From Gnetum montanum (Eukaryota > Streptophyta > Gnetopsida > Gnetales > Gnetaceae), in NCBI GenBank assembly GCA_015680685.1, contig MNCI01008390.1, forward strand, positions 14,208 through 38,766: a stretch of 24,559 nucleotides of DNA, read 5' to 3'. The notes under the pieces were generated by a model. It was given only the letters and a program-made list of their open reading frames with translations. It searched no databases and was not told where the DNA came from. Shown here one piece after another: positions 16,530 to 24,559 of the stretch (position 1 is its first letter; each line of letters starts with the position of its first letter). The translations under genes were made by a program, and so were the position numbers.

Positions 16530-17160
16530 TGGCTTCTTTTCACAGGGAGGATTCTCCATCACCATTTGTAAGTGGATTTGATCAAAGGAAAGAAGGCAAA
16601 AAGACATCATCCAAATGCCTACACTGTCGATTTCACCTTCATCCTACATCGGGATGAGTAATTGTGATGGAGGGACATGGAAGGCAACATCATGTTACCT
16701 CCTAACTGATTTCTTCCAACAATGTTGTTAAACAATATCATCAAGTTGGGCATTACTAGACTCAATCCAGAGTACAAGGTTCATGACCATGCTTATTAGG
16801 TTTATTATCCCACAAAAGCATAACAAAAGAAAGATCAGCAAATGGAAGCTAGATACGAGGCTTCAAAAGGTAAAAAGTTTTCTACCCACTTGTTCCTGCA
16901 AATGCACAAAGAAGATGAGGACTTCATTTTAGGTGCCTAACAATACACGGATTCTCCTCCTCTATTTGGGAAGAATACCCTTAACCAGTGGTTGTAGTCA
17001 ACTATGGACAACCCTAGTAATAAGAAGAATGGGCCTTAAGATCAAGGGGCCTTGAAAGATGGTAACCAAGGTAGGAACAATGACAAGCATTAGGTGAAAG
17101 ACAAACATGATGATCAGGGTAGGGATCGAAGAAGAGGGGGTATTAGGCATCATTTCTAGT
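16530..17160 (+). pseudogene. Leader-frame relic between PBS and gag of element B
   Basis: Element C has only about 130 bp between PBS and gag, but element B has more than 1 kb. This part starts at an ATG (MASFHREDSPSPF) and moves into a second frame with ITRLNPEYKVHDHAY, QQMEARYEASKGKK and LFLQMHKEDEDFILG. The stops in that frame are mostly TAG, TAA or TGA where a single transition would remove them. I do not recognise the protein. It could be an N-terminal gag extension. Confidence 0.45.
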
Positions 17161-18205
17161 GCTGGTTCTCCTCCCTCTTCACCTTCATCATCATCCTCAT
17201 CGTCTTCCTCCTCCAACTTTGATAAGAGAAGCAAAGGTAACAAAAATCATGATGAAGATGAATGGCAAGATAGGGATGATCGTAGATCCTGCTAAGACAA
17301 TAGGGACTATGGGCATGAGCAACATGGGGAAGATCATCATAGAGAACAAAGGCACAATAGGACTCATCATAGGCATCATAGCCATGATAGGGGTTATAGA
17401 AATCATCATGACTATGATGAGCCCCTACTAGCTACTCGAAAAAAGCTGAATATTTTAAAAGCTATCAGAATTTCCAGTAGACATTTGAAGGATAGTTGCA
17501 TTAAGCAGCTACACATGAACAGTATCCCTAATTTTGAGAGGGGATATAATTTAGAGCCACATAATCTTTTGCAAGCATTCTATGATGCTTGTGCATTGCA
17601 GAATGTAGAAAATGAATGGCAAAAGTTGAAATTGTTCACAAGAACACTCATAAAGGAGGCAGAAAGTTGGTACTGATCCTTGGAACTAGAATCTATTTAA
17701 CAATGGAGTACAATGTAGGCGTTGTTCAAAGATAAGTACCAAATGTACCTTAGAGTATCTAATCTAAGGAGGAAAATCCAAGGGTAAAAGCAAGGTACTC
17801 ATAAGTCCTTAGATGCAATTATGGGAAGTACTACTCTTTGTTACACTGATGCCTAGGTCACAGATACTCTCAAAGGGATCAGCTATGCCATCTCATAAAT
17901 GGGCTCACAACTAAAACAAGGAGAACCCTTGGGGTCTATGCCTAATAGAGACTTTCTAAGCTAAGGGTTCATTAGATTTAAAGGCTCATTGAGCAAGTGG
18001 CCAAAGAGGAAGGAGAGCTGAAAAAGCGAGAAAGTACAAAAGAATATAATAGAGATCCCTCCATCCACAAGAGGGAGGTTCATTTTTGTGAGATTGAGGA
18101 AGATACACCACTTGATGAAGTGGGGCAAAGGAAAACCTTGCTGATTCAAAAGTTTGTTACTGAAATATTAACTAATGTTGATAGGATATGGGACTTCTTG
18201 GATGA
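17161..18205 (+). pseudogene. gag relic of element B, cut by element C
   Basis: A Pro/Ser-rich stretch from a TCATCC-rich low-complexity tract (17175-17215) leads into an Asp/His/Arg-rich segment, then DYDEPLLAT, NFERGYNL, LLQAFYDACALQNVENEWQK and LKLFTRTLIKEAESWY. These align with element C (DDDEALLAT, FSRGYDL, LAFYDACAWNNIDNGWQK). Later parts keep only pieces such as KYQMYLRVSNLRRKIQG. The relic stops exactly where the LTR of element C begins, showing that C was inserted into it. Confidence 0.85.
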
Positions 18206-18679
18206 TGATGAGTGGCGAGATACCCCTACACTCAACCATACGAATACGAGCGTTTTCACGTGCGATCCGGTCGAACTCCACAGACGGACTAGTTGTGGCA
18301 CCTAGACAGTTATCCTTAGGTCGCAGTTCGTTGTCTTCCCACATGGACTAGTATTAGCTTTGTCACATATGGTTTAGTCCAAAGTGAGGTATATGATGGG
18401 TTTCTAATCTAATGCTACTCCTGAGGGTAATGAAAAGTAATATTAACTAATCTAGGAGAGAAAGGGTAAGAGAATCTAATCTAGCCTAAGTTCAATGAGC
18501 ATCCATTCCTTAATTATCCGTACACATCTTGGACTTCATGAACGACTACCATTGGGATTACCAAGCGTAGATCCTAGGTACGCTACTGGGTTACCAAGCA
18601 GTCACACTTAAATGCTCGTAATCAAGTCGTACTCATTCCGCGTTTTAACATGAGATTAAAGGAGAGAGAGATTAACTAG

Positions 18680-18720
18680 GAAAGCAATAAATAACAAATA
18701 AATAAATAAATAACAAAGTG
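18680..18720. repeat. AAAT-type microsatellite in the LTR
   Basis: An imperfect run of AATA/AATAAC units lies in the transcribed part of the 3' LTR. Confidence 0.7.
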
Positions 18721-18923
18721 AATTTTGCAATGATGAAGTAATCTCGATCTTTATTGTTGGTCATGTGTGTGTCCAAGTACGTCACACTCGAATAAAGGAT
18801 GTCGTACAATTACATTCACCACACTGCGGGCAGACACTGAAAAATATTCTATCTCTGGAAGGGAAAACTGCTAGAGCTTTGCTAAGGAACTAAAACTGGA
18901 TGCTAGAATAGGAAAGCTGCCTC

Positions 18924-18934
18924 TTATTTATAGA
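18924..18934 (-). promoter_or_regulatory. TATA box of the element C LTR
   Basis: The minus strand reads CTATAAATAAGAGGC, the usual core promoter form of plant Ty3 and Ty1 LTRs. Transcription would begin some 30 bp further on, near 18895. Confidence 0.65.
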
Positions 18935-18962
18935 AATTAAGGTAGGCCAAGATATCGTGTAC

Positions 18963-19107
18963 GCGATATCGCAGCCCATGCAATATCACGGGTGTGATAT
19001 CATGGCAGCGATATCATAACCACTGGGATATCATGGGTGTGATATCACGATAGCGATATCATAGTCACTGGGATATCATGAGTGTGATATCATGGCAGCG
19101 ATATCAC
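18963..19107. repeat. 45-bp tandem repeats rich in GATATC (U3 of LTR)
   Basis: Three full units at 18963-19007, 19008-19052 and 19053-19097, and a partial fourth, each begin GCGATATC and contain further ATATCA blocks. About nine GATATC or near-GATATC palindromes fall within 145 bp. They lie upstream of the TATA box in element orientation, where LTR enhancers sit. Confidence 0.95.
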
Positions 19108-19131
19108 ATCCAGCAAATTCATAACTCATCA

Positions 19132-19140
19132 TACCCCCAC
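19132..19140 (-). other. Polypurine tract of element C
   Basis: The minus strand reads GTGGGGGTA directly before the LTR start TGATGAG. This is the expected site for plus-strand priming. Confidence 0.8.
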
Positions 19141-19312
19141 GACTGAATGAAAACTTATCCTCGAGTTACAGAGAGAACAAGCTCCATTGATTACACAGTG
19201 GATAGGTATGGGATTATTGACTGACTAGAACGGATTCATGCCGTAGTGTGGATTCAAAACAAAATTGAGACACAACACAAAAGAAAATCCTATGATTACA
19301 AAATGGTGGAAC

Positions 19313-20080
19313 TCATGTAGTTCCTAGTGGCGGTGGCTCCTCCATAGGTGTCTTGCCCTTTTCTTGCGCTCCAGGTCTTGGGATTTGATAGTGTTGAAGT
19401 ATGGCCTGGAGTTTCTCCTCTTGTAAGGCCTTGAGTGCCTTGGCATGTGTGTAAGTTTGCACTTGTGCCATAGAGGCATCCCAGTCAGCCTTCTCTTTTT
19501 CTTCCGCCACCCTTTTATTCTTTGTCAACAGTTTATTAAGTTGCTCAGTTCTGGAAGTGTCCAGCTAATTCTGAGCAACCTTTGGCCTTGTACTCAAAAG
19601 GTTTAATATTTCTGAAATGGCTTAAATAGAGAAATCAATAATCACACCATAAATGTTAACTATGGTACCTTCTTCTTTATTGTGCCAAAATTGGTACGTT
19701 TCCCCTAAGTACTAGGCACTGCTTTCAGAGAGGGTAGGCCATAATGGGGATCCTTTGAGGTGATCCCTAATGGCCTCCAGAGCAAATTATGCGAAAGGTC
19801 CAAAGTTTAATTCCATGATCACTATAGTGAATATGGACCTTTCATGGATGTTCTGAACATAATCCTAGGTCAGTGTGAGATATTGTCCCTGTTCAGACGC
19901 TGCAGCAGCTCCTCCTTTTGCCTGCCTTGATTGTACAATAGTAGGGTCTTCTTGGTGGATACTAAATGATTGTTCCTCCTGCTCTACATATTGTCCGGTA
20001 GGATCTTGTCTTTCACCTCTCCTAGGTCATTTGATCGCACCTTGAGTAGGACCTTCCTATTGTTCACGTTTCGGGGCCAT
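19313..20080 (-). pseudogene. Second frame of element C, unknown protein with coiled coil
   Basis: A frame of 256 codons runs from ATG (MAPKREQ) to a stop just left of 19313. It contains seven in-frame stops but no frameshift. Visible features are an acidic Gln/Glu-rich N-terminal region, a middle with ALEAIRDHLKGSPLWP and TYQFWHNKEEGTIVNIYG, and a charged C-terminal helix of coiled-coil type (NKRVAEEKEKADWD, HAKALKALQEEKLQAILQHY). It has no protease, RT, RNase H, integrase or zinc-finger motif. It lies between gag and the 3' LTR, where Athila and Ogre type elements sometimes carry extra genes. I do not recognise the family. Confidence 0.6.
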
Positions 20081-20380
20081 CTGCAATCACACGAGGCCAA
20101 TCGTTAGTAAGGTTATTACCAAAGTTAGGCTATACCTTACTTCTTGCCTTAATAGATTTACTTTATTTTCGTGTGATAATTATTGGAAGAACATGTCCCC
20201 GAAAGATTATAATGTTGAGTCCTCTTTGCTTAGGTGGTTTCCAAATTTAATTTTCTGGTATAGCTAAGGGGATGAAATTGTTTTTGACACATTTTATTCT
20301 TAGTTTTATAACTAATTACCCTTAAATATGTCCTTCAGGAAATGATGAATTTCAAAAAATTTATGTGCTATTCGGCATGT

Positions 20381-20396
20381 GCCCCTCCCCCACGAC
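20381..20396 (-). other. Internal polypurine-tract-like sequence
   Basis: On the minus strand AGTCGTGGGGGAGGGG resembles the AGTCGTGGGGGTA at the true polypurine tract (19146-19132). It lies upstream of the second frame in element orientation. Confidence 0.55.
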
Positions 20397-21837
20397 TAAG
20401 CTGAACACTCCGGGGTCAAGTAGGTTCAAATGAAATGAAAATCGGAGTACCAGTGAGCAAGTTATGGATATGAAAGCATGGGCTATGCAATCATGAGTCG
20501 TAGAGAGGAATTTGAAAAACTTCCCCTATGTGAACAGTTGCAAATGATGGTGATTAGCACAGGGGGGTCACGAATATATATTTTCATCGAAGTTAGGGCA
20601 CTTAGAGAATGTACCGAATTTTTAATATTTCTTTTGAAATTAAACGATGTAAACTAAGGACATCTAGATGATTGTTATAGGGTTCCAGGGTAATTCAACT
20701 AGTTCCGAAGGCACGAAAAATATGATGGTGTGGAATTTATCAATAAGGACCTCAGATGGTGGAGAAAAAGGCTATGTGATGATTCATAGGAACATTGAAT
20801 CTGAGGGATAGTAATAAGGGAAAGAATATCATGAACAATACGCTGAGGGTAATAAATGGTGTGTTTGAGCTGTGTCATAAGTGAAAACTACAAAAGATTA
20901 CACAAGTGGGTCCTCCCCAAAGTAGGTTCCAACCTATAATGCCCTTGTGTAACCACACTTAAAGTGTCTGTGGGCACTAGAAGGGTTAAATGTAATCCAC
21001 AGTAACTCCACAAAACACACACATGTAAATATCACTGGAACAAGGTACGAATTCTATGTTACACACGACACAGGCTACAATTACATGAACAATGAGATGA
21101 GATGAACTAGAGAAAGGGATCGTAGAGATTGGAACATGAGGTAACTGACCCAGGGCACAATGAATCCTATGTGCAAAGCATGATTAACGTGTCATTAACC
21201 CATTGTTCCAAGATCAGGACCAAGTCCATTCCTCTAAATAGTGACATCGCATTGTTTCATCCCATGATCAGCAACTATGAGAGTACCACAACAACAAGGT
21301 GTACGATCGCTTGGCATTTTGTTTAAGGGAGGAGTGACTTTTGTTTTGTGGCACTTTGTTTTTCTACTTTTTTTTCTCTTTTTTTTGAATACTGAATATA
21401 GAGAAGCCGCCAACCTTCAGGCATGGATGCATGTCTTTCTAGTGGGACCCCTTGGCACAACATTAATTTTTGAGTGCCCTTTTGATTACTCTTACTCCCA
21501 TTTTTCATTAGACCTACAAGGATCTTAGTACAACCACGTTGCATGATAACTCCCACAGATGTCACCAAAGAGAATCCACAAGTCCCCTTGATGTCACACC
21601 CTAATCATTTTCTCTTGGTCCATCCTTCTTTATTCTGGGTACAATGAACACAAAATTAATTTTAAGTTTTTAAGAATTTCAGGAATATCACTGTACCCTT
21701 GAACAGAACCTCTTATTTGTAGAATGGATGAGTGGGTGTAATGGGCTCATTGTCCACATAATTGATCATTCGAGACTTAATAACATAGAACACATCTCAA
21801 CCAACGATCAACATGAGTGTTTTATTCATAGACAAGA

Positions 21838-21960
21838 TTACTTACAAAAACGTAAAAAGACAAAAACATAAAAACACAAAAAGATGAAAAGATAAAACAA
21901 AAAGTTAAAAAATGAAAAACTGGAAAACAAAAAGTTGTAAAATCAAAGAAAATAAAAAGT
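21838..21960. repeat. A-rich degenerate short repeats
   Basis: The tract consists of runs of A broken by single C, G or T in a loose 10-12 bp rhythm (CAAAAACATAAAAACACAAA). It begins right after the gag stop codon of element C in element orientation. Confidence 0.75.
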
Positions 21961-21981
21961 GCTTATTAATCTTGCTTGTTT

Positions 21982-23964
21982 TTAAGATGGGGCATACCCC
22001 CCATAACTAAACGGTTGAGCATGGCAAGGATTAATAAATGAAGGGTGAGGATCCTTGCATGTTGGAAATATTGGGGCCCGGTCATACTTATCCCCTCGGG
22101 GTTCACACACCTGATTATAATGAGCATAGTGGGGCACTTTATACGATGTAGTTCCCAAATAATGAGTTGACCCACTATGATATTTGGGATCGTTAGATGG
22201 TATGCAAGGATTGAGATGATGCCTCCCATGGTTGTGTTCATTGGGCCGTATGGTTATTGGAGTGTTAATTGGTGGCCTTGATGAAGTTACATGAGGCGTT
22301 AGATTCAAAGGTAAGGGTGCACCACAGTGTGGGACTTGTGTTGAGTTGGAAGATGTAGTGGCCTCTGAATTGTGTTGTTCCTTCTTACGGCCGTGTTTAA
22401 AGAAGGGGCGCTTTTGATGTTGCTGAGGTTTCTCACTGCTGTTGGAAGTAGTAGCACAAGTAGCGTTCATGGGTTGTTGCTATGGTGCAGGTACCTTAGG
22501 AATAGTTGGTGGCACTGTGGAAGGAGGGAAAGTATGAGAATGCTGAAAATTAGGAGGAGTAGAAGGTGCACAAGGTGGTGGTTGTGTTGAGGGCATGGGA
22601 TGATAGCATTGTGGAGAATAGTAATGTGGTGCAATAGAGTATGGTGGCCTAGTTGGAGAAACAGGATGTTGAACTTGATAAGCATTTGGATTCAGATAAT
22701 ATGAAGGGTGCCTCTAGTGTAGGGATGGTTTCCCCCACGATTGGGATTGTTGCAACTGTGATCGAACAAAGTATCTCTGTACGAACTCTGGAAGTAGCGT
22801 ATTTCCCCAATGCTCTTGTAAATGTAACAATATTGGACGTTGGCCCTTGGGGCGATGGTACAGGCATATGTTGCATTCATATGTATGATTAGCAATTGAG
22901 CACTTATTCCCTTCATTCTTTTTCTCCGAATGTCTAATGTTTTGTCCTGCTTCTTGGGTTGTCAAAACTCTATCTCCAATGGTATTTATAAATTCTCCAC
23001 ACTTTTGATACATCCATTCCAACATCTTATTGAGCTTTGCCTCAGCTTCTTCTAACGATTGTTGTATCGGCAAAGATGGTTCTTTCTCCTTGTGATTGGT
23101 TGATTTCTCCTTTTTATGATCATGGACCTTTGTTAAGTTGAGATTTTGGTCCCGTTGATGTTTTTCAATACTCTCCCATCTAGCCAATTCTCCTTCTTCT
23201 TTTGCTACCCTCTTAATAAGCTCTTGGACTTGATGGGTTCGTAGTTCATATAGTTGACCTTGGGCATACATTCCTAAGCTCTCTCTTGTTTCATTACGTA
23301 GCCCATCAATGATATGGTACATTAGCCTTTCCTTGGAAAACCCATGGCCTGGACAGTTGTTTAATAGTGCATAATATCTTTCTAAGGCCATTTCCAAGGG
23401 TTCATGTTGTGCTTGTTTCCATCCTTGGATTTGTTTCCTCAAGGCTGACACTCTTGCGTAGGTTTGATATTTTTCATTAAAGACTTCTACCATTGTTGAC
23501 CAACGTCATATTGAATTTGGTTTTAGCGATTTATACCATACTTTTGCTTGGTCAACAAGTGTCATAGGAAAGAGCTTAAGTTTTTGCCAACCGTTATCAA
23601 TGTTATTCCATGCGCAGGCATCATAGAAGGCTAGTAAATGTTGTTGTAGATCTAAGTCATAGCCTCTTGAAAAAGTAAGAAAGTTGTTTAAATCGATCCT
23701 AGGTAGATAGCTCGCTTTACGATGCCTACGTGACATTTGAACAACCTCTTGTATTTGCTTTAAGCTTGTAGTGGCCAGCAGGGCTTCATCGTCATCCGGT
23801 AAGTTATGCTTCCGTGTGTTGGGATGATGTTGTTTTCGTTCATGTTTATAAGAAACCTCCACTTCAGGTTGTGTACTTCAATCTTCATTATCATATAATT
23901 CATCGGTTCTCCAATGAATTTCCTCACTAGGTGTGGCATTATCGTAGTCTTGTAGGAGAGGCAT
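21982..23964 (-). pseudogene. gag of element C, full length with four stops
   Basis: The frame runs from ATG (MPLLQDYDN) to TAA over 661 codons without any frameshift. In-frame stops are TGA at 23880-23878, TGA at 23508-23506, TAG at 22716-22714 and TAG at 22482-22480. Each is explained by one C-to-T or G-to-A change. The gag core has FSRGYDL, LLAFYDACAWNNIDNGWQKL, QAKVWYKSL, KYQTYARVSALRKQIQGWKQ, GHGFSKERLMYHIIDGL and YAQGQLYELRTHQVQELI. A basic segment follows, then CSIANHTYECNIC, which looks like a zinc knuckle with one Cys replaced. The C-terminal third is rich in Pro, His, Tyr, Gln and Ser. A genuine stop after GGYAPS shows the frame is not fused to pol. Confidence 0.9.
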
Positions 23965-24090
23965 GATTGCGAAATTGTGTGTGAATTCGTATGTGACTTT
24001 TTATAATTAATCCTTCTTTCTAAGAGATATATCGTTAAGTCCTTATACAACGACCTTATATGATATAACTAATCTAGATAACTAGCACCA

Positions 24091-24108
24091 TCCCCGGCAA
24101 TGGACTAA
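24091..24108 (-). other. tRNA-Asp-type primer-binding site of element C
   Basis: The plus strand reads TCCCCGGCAATGGACTAA, matching the 3' end of plant tRNA-Asp (TCCCCGGCAACGGCGCCA) at 13 of 18 positions, with the first ten exact. It directly abuts the LTR at 24109. Confidence 0.85.
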
Positions 24109-24559
24109 TGATGAGTGGCGAGATACCCCTACACTCAACCATACGAATACGAGCTTTTTCACGCATGATCCGGTCGAACTCCACAGACGGACTAGTTGTG
24201 GCACCTAGATAGTTATCCTTAGGTCGTAGTTCACTATCTTCCCACCTAGACTAGTATTAGCTTTGTCACATATGGTTTAGTCCAGAGTAAGGTGTATGAT
24301 GGGTTTCTAATCTAATGCTACTCCTGAGGGTAATAAAAAGTAATATGAACTAATCTAAGAGAGAAGGGTAAGAGAATCTAATCTAGCCTAAGTGTGATGA
24401 GCATCCGTTCCTTGATTATCTGTACAAATCTTGGACCTCGTGCATGACTACCATTGGGATTACCAAGCGTAGATCCTAGGTACGCTATTGGGTTACCAAG
24501 TAATCACACTTAATTCCTCGTAATCAAGTCGTACTCATTCCACATTTTAACATGAGATT
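24109..24559 (-). repeat. 5' LTR of element C, inner 451 bp
   Basis: It aligns without a break, apart from a single-base gap, to the 3' LTR from 18206 onward. The remaining half, with the U3 repeats and TATA box, lies outside the window. Confidence 0.95.

Larger units (their letters stand above)
18206..19131 (-). repeat. 3' LTR of element C (complete, 926 bp)
   Basis: In element orientation it starts TGATGAGT at 19131 and ends ACTCATCA at 18206. It has a TATA box TATAAATAA at about 18933-18925 with the AAGAGGC context common in plant LTRs, and 45-bp subrepeats in U3. The first 451 bp from 18206 align with 24109-24559. My hand count gives about 36 differences, roughly 8 percent, mostly transitions. 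That indicates an old insertion. Confidence 0.95.
20081..21981. other. Non-coding spacer of element C
   Basis: No convincing frame was found on either strand over about 1.9 kb, where pol would lie in an autonomous element. It includes a second polypurine-like tract at about 20381-20396 and an A-rich tract at 21838-21960 made of degenerate ACAAAAAG/ACATAAAA units. Confidence 0.6.
18206..24559 (-). mobile_element. Element C: gag-only LTR retrotransposon, inserted in element B
   Basis: Parts in plus-strand order: 3' LTR 18206-19131, polypurine tract 19132-19140, second frame 19313-20080, spacer, gag 21982-23964, PBS 24091-24108, and the first 451 bp of the 5' LTR from 24109. Predicted full length is about 6.83 kb. 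No protease, RT, RNase H or integrase motif was found between gag and the 3' LTR, so it must have relied on enzymes of another element. The terminal motif TGATGAGT...ACTCATCA is a perfect 8-bp inverted repeat. The target-site repeat cannot be verified because the right end is outside the window. Confidence 0.9.

Noticed and set aside
17159-17431. Plus- and minus-strand Met/Ile-rich frames
   Set aside because: They are shadows of the Ser-rich and Asp/His/Arg-rich gag frame of element B.
18963-19107. CRISPR-like array
   Set aside because: The units are contiguous with no unique spacers and lie inside a retrotransposon LTR of a plant genome.
21129-21568. Overlapping plus- and minus-strand frames in the spacer of element C
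   Set aside because: There are no motifs, the composition is non-coding, and no continuity exists beyond chance length.

Overview
The window is nuclear DNA of a land plant, most likely one with a large, repeat-rich genome such as a gymnosperm. It is AT-rich. It holds one split gene with introns of up to about 2.5 kb, tRNA-derived SINEs, RTE- and L1-type LINE tails, and decayed Ty3/gypsy and probable Ty1/copia elements. The plant assignment rests on the tRNA-Asp and tRNA-iMet type primer-binding sites, the plant-type RTE tails and the NHL gene family; the gymnosperm assignment is inference.

Left part (1-10.7 kb): a minus-strand gene can be rebuilt from short exons with phase-compatible GT-AG borders. 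Its conserved core resembles plant NHL-repeat proteins of the EMB1974 type: a thioredoxin-like N-terminal half with a W-L-N motif, followed by NHL repeats. Exons lie at 10477-10504 (tentative), 8807-8915, 8359-8447, 6882-7041, 6748-6777, 6293-6451, 3751-3851 and 2501-2614, and the gene continues beyond the left edge. One expected internal exon was not found between 6777 and 6451. The introns carry three plus-strand RTE LINE tails, SINE-like units, a copia-like LTR, a 103-bp tandem duplication and a perfect 381-bp inverted repeat whose right arm is bracketed by single Ns, probably an assembly artefact.

Right part (11-24.6 kb): three related Ty3/gypsy elements of a lineage with tRNA-Asp priming lie here. 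Element A (minus, about 12.0-15.8 kb) is an old gag-protease-RT-RNase H relic. Element B (plus) shows the end of its 5' LTR at 16374, a PBS, an extra leader frame and a gag relic that stops at 18205. Element C (minus, 18206 to beyond the window) is inserted in B. It has a complete 926-bp 3' LTR, a polypurine tract, a second open frame, a full-length gag frame, a PBS and the first 451 bp of its 5' LTR. C has no pol at all: it looks like a gag-carrying non-autonomous element with an accessory frame that I do not recognise. Both C frames contain stop codons but no frameshifts, as expected for decay by C-to-T transitions in methylated DNA.

No rRNA, functional tRNA, CRISPR array or bacterial-type operon was seen.
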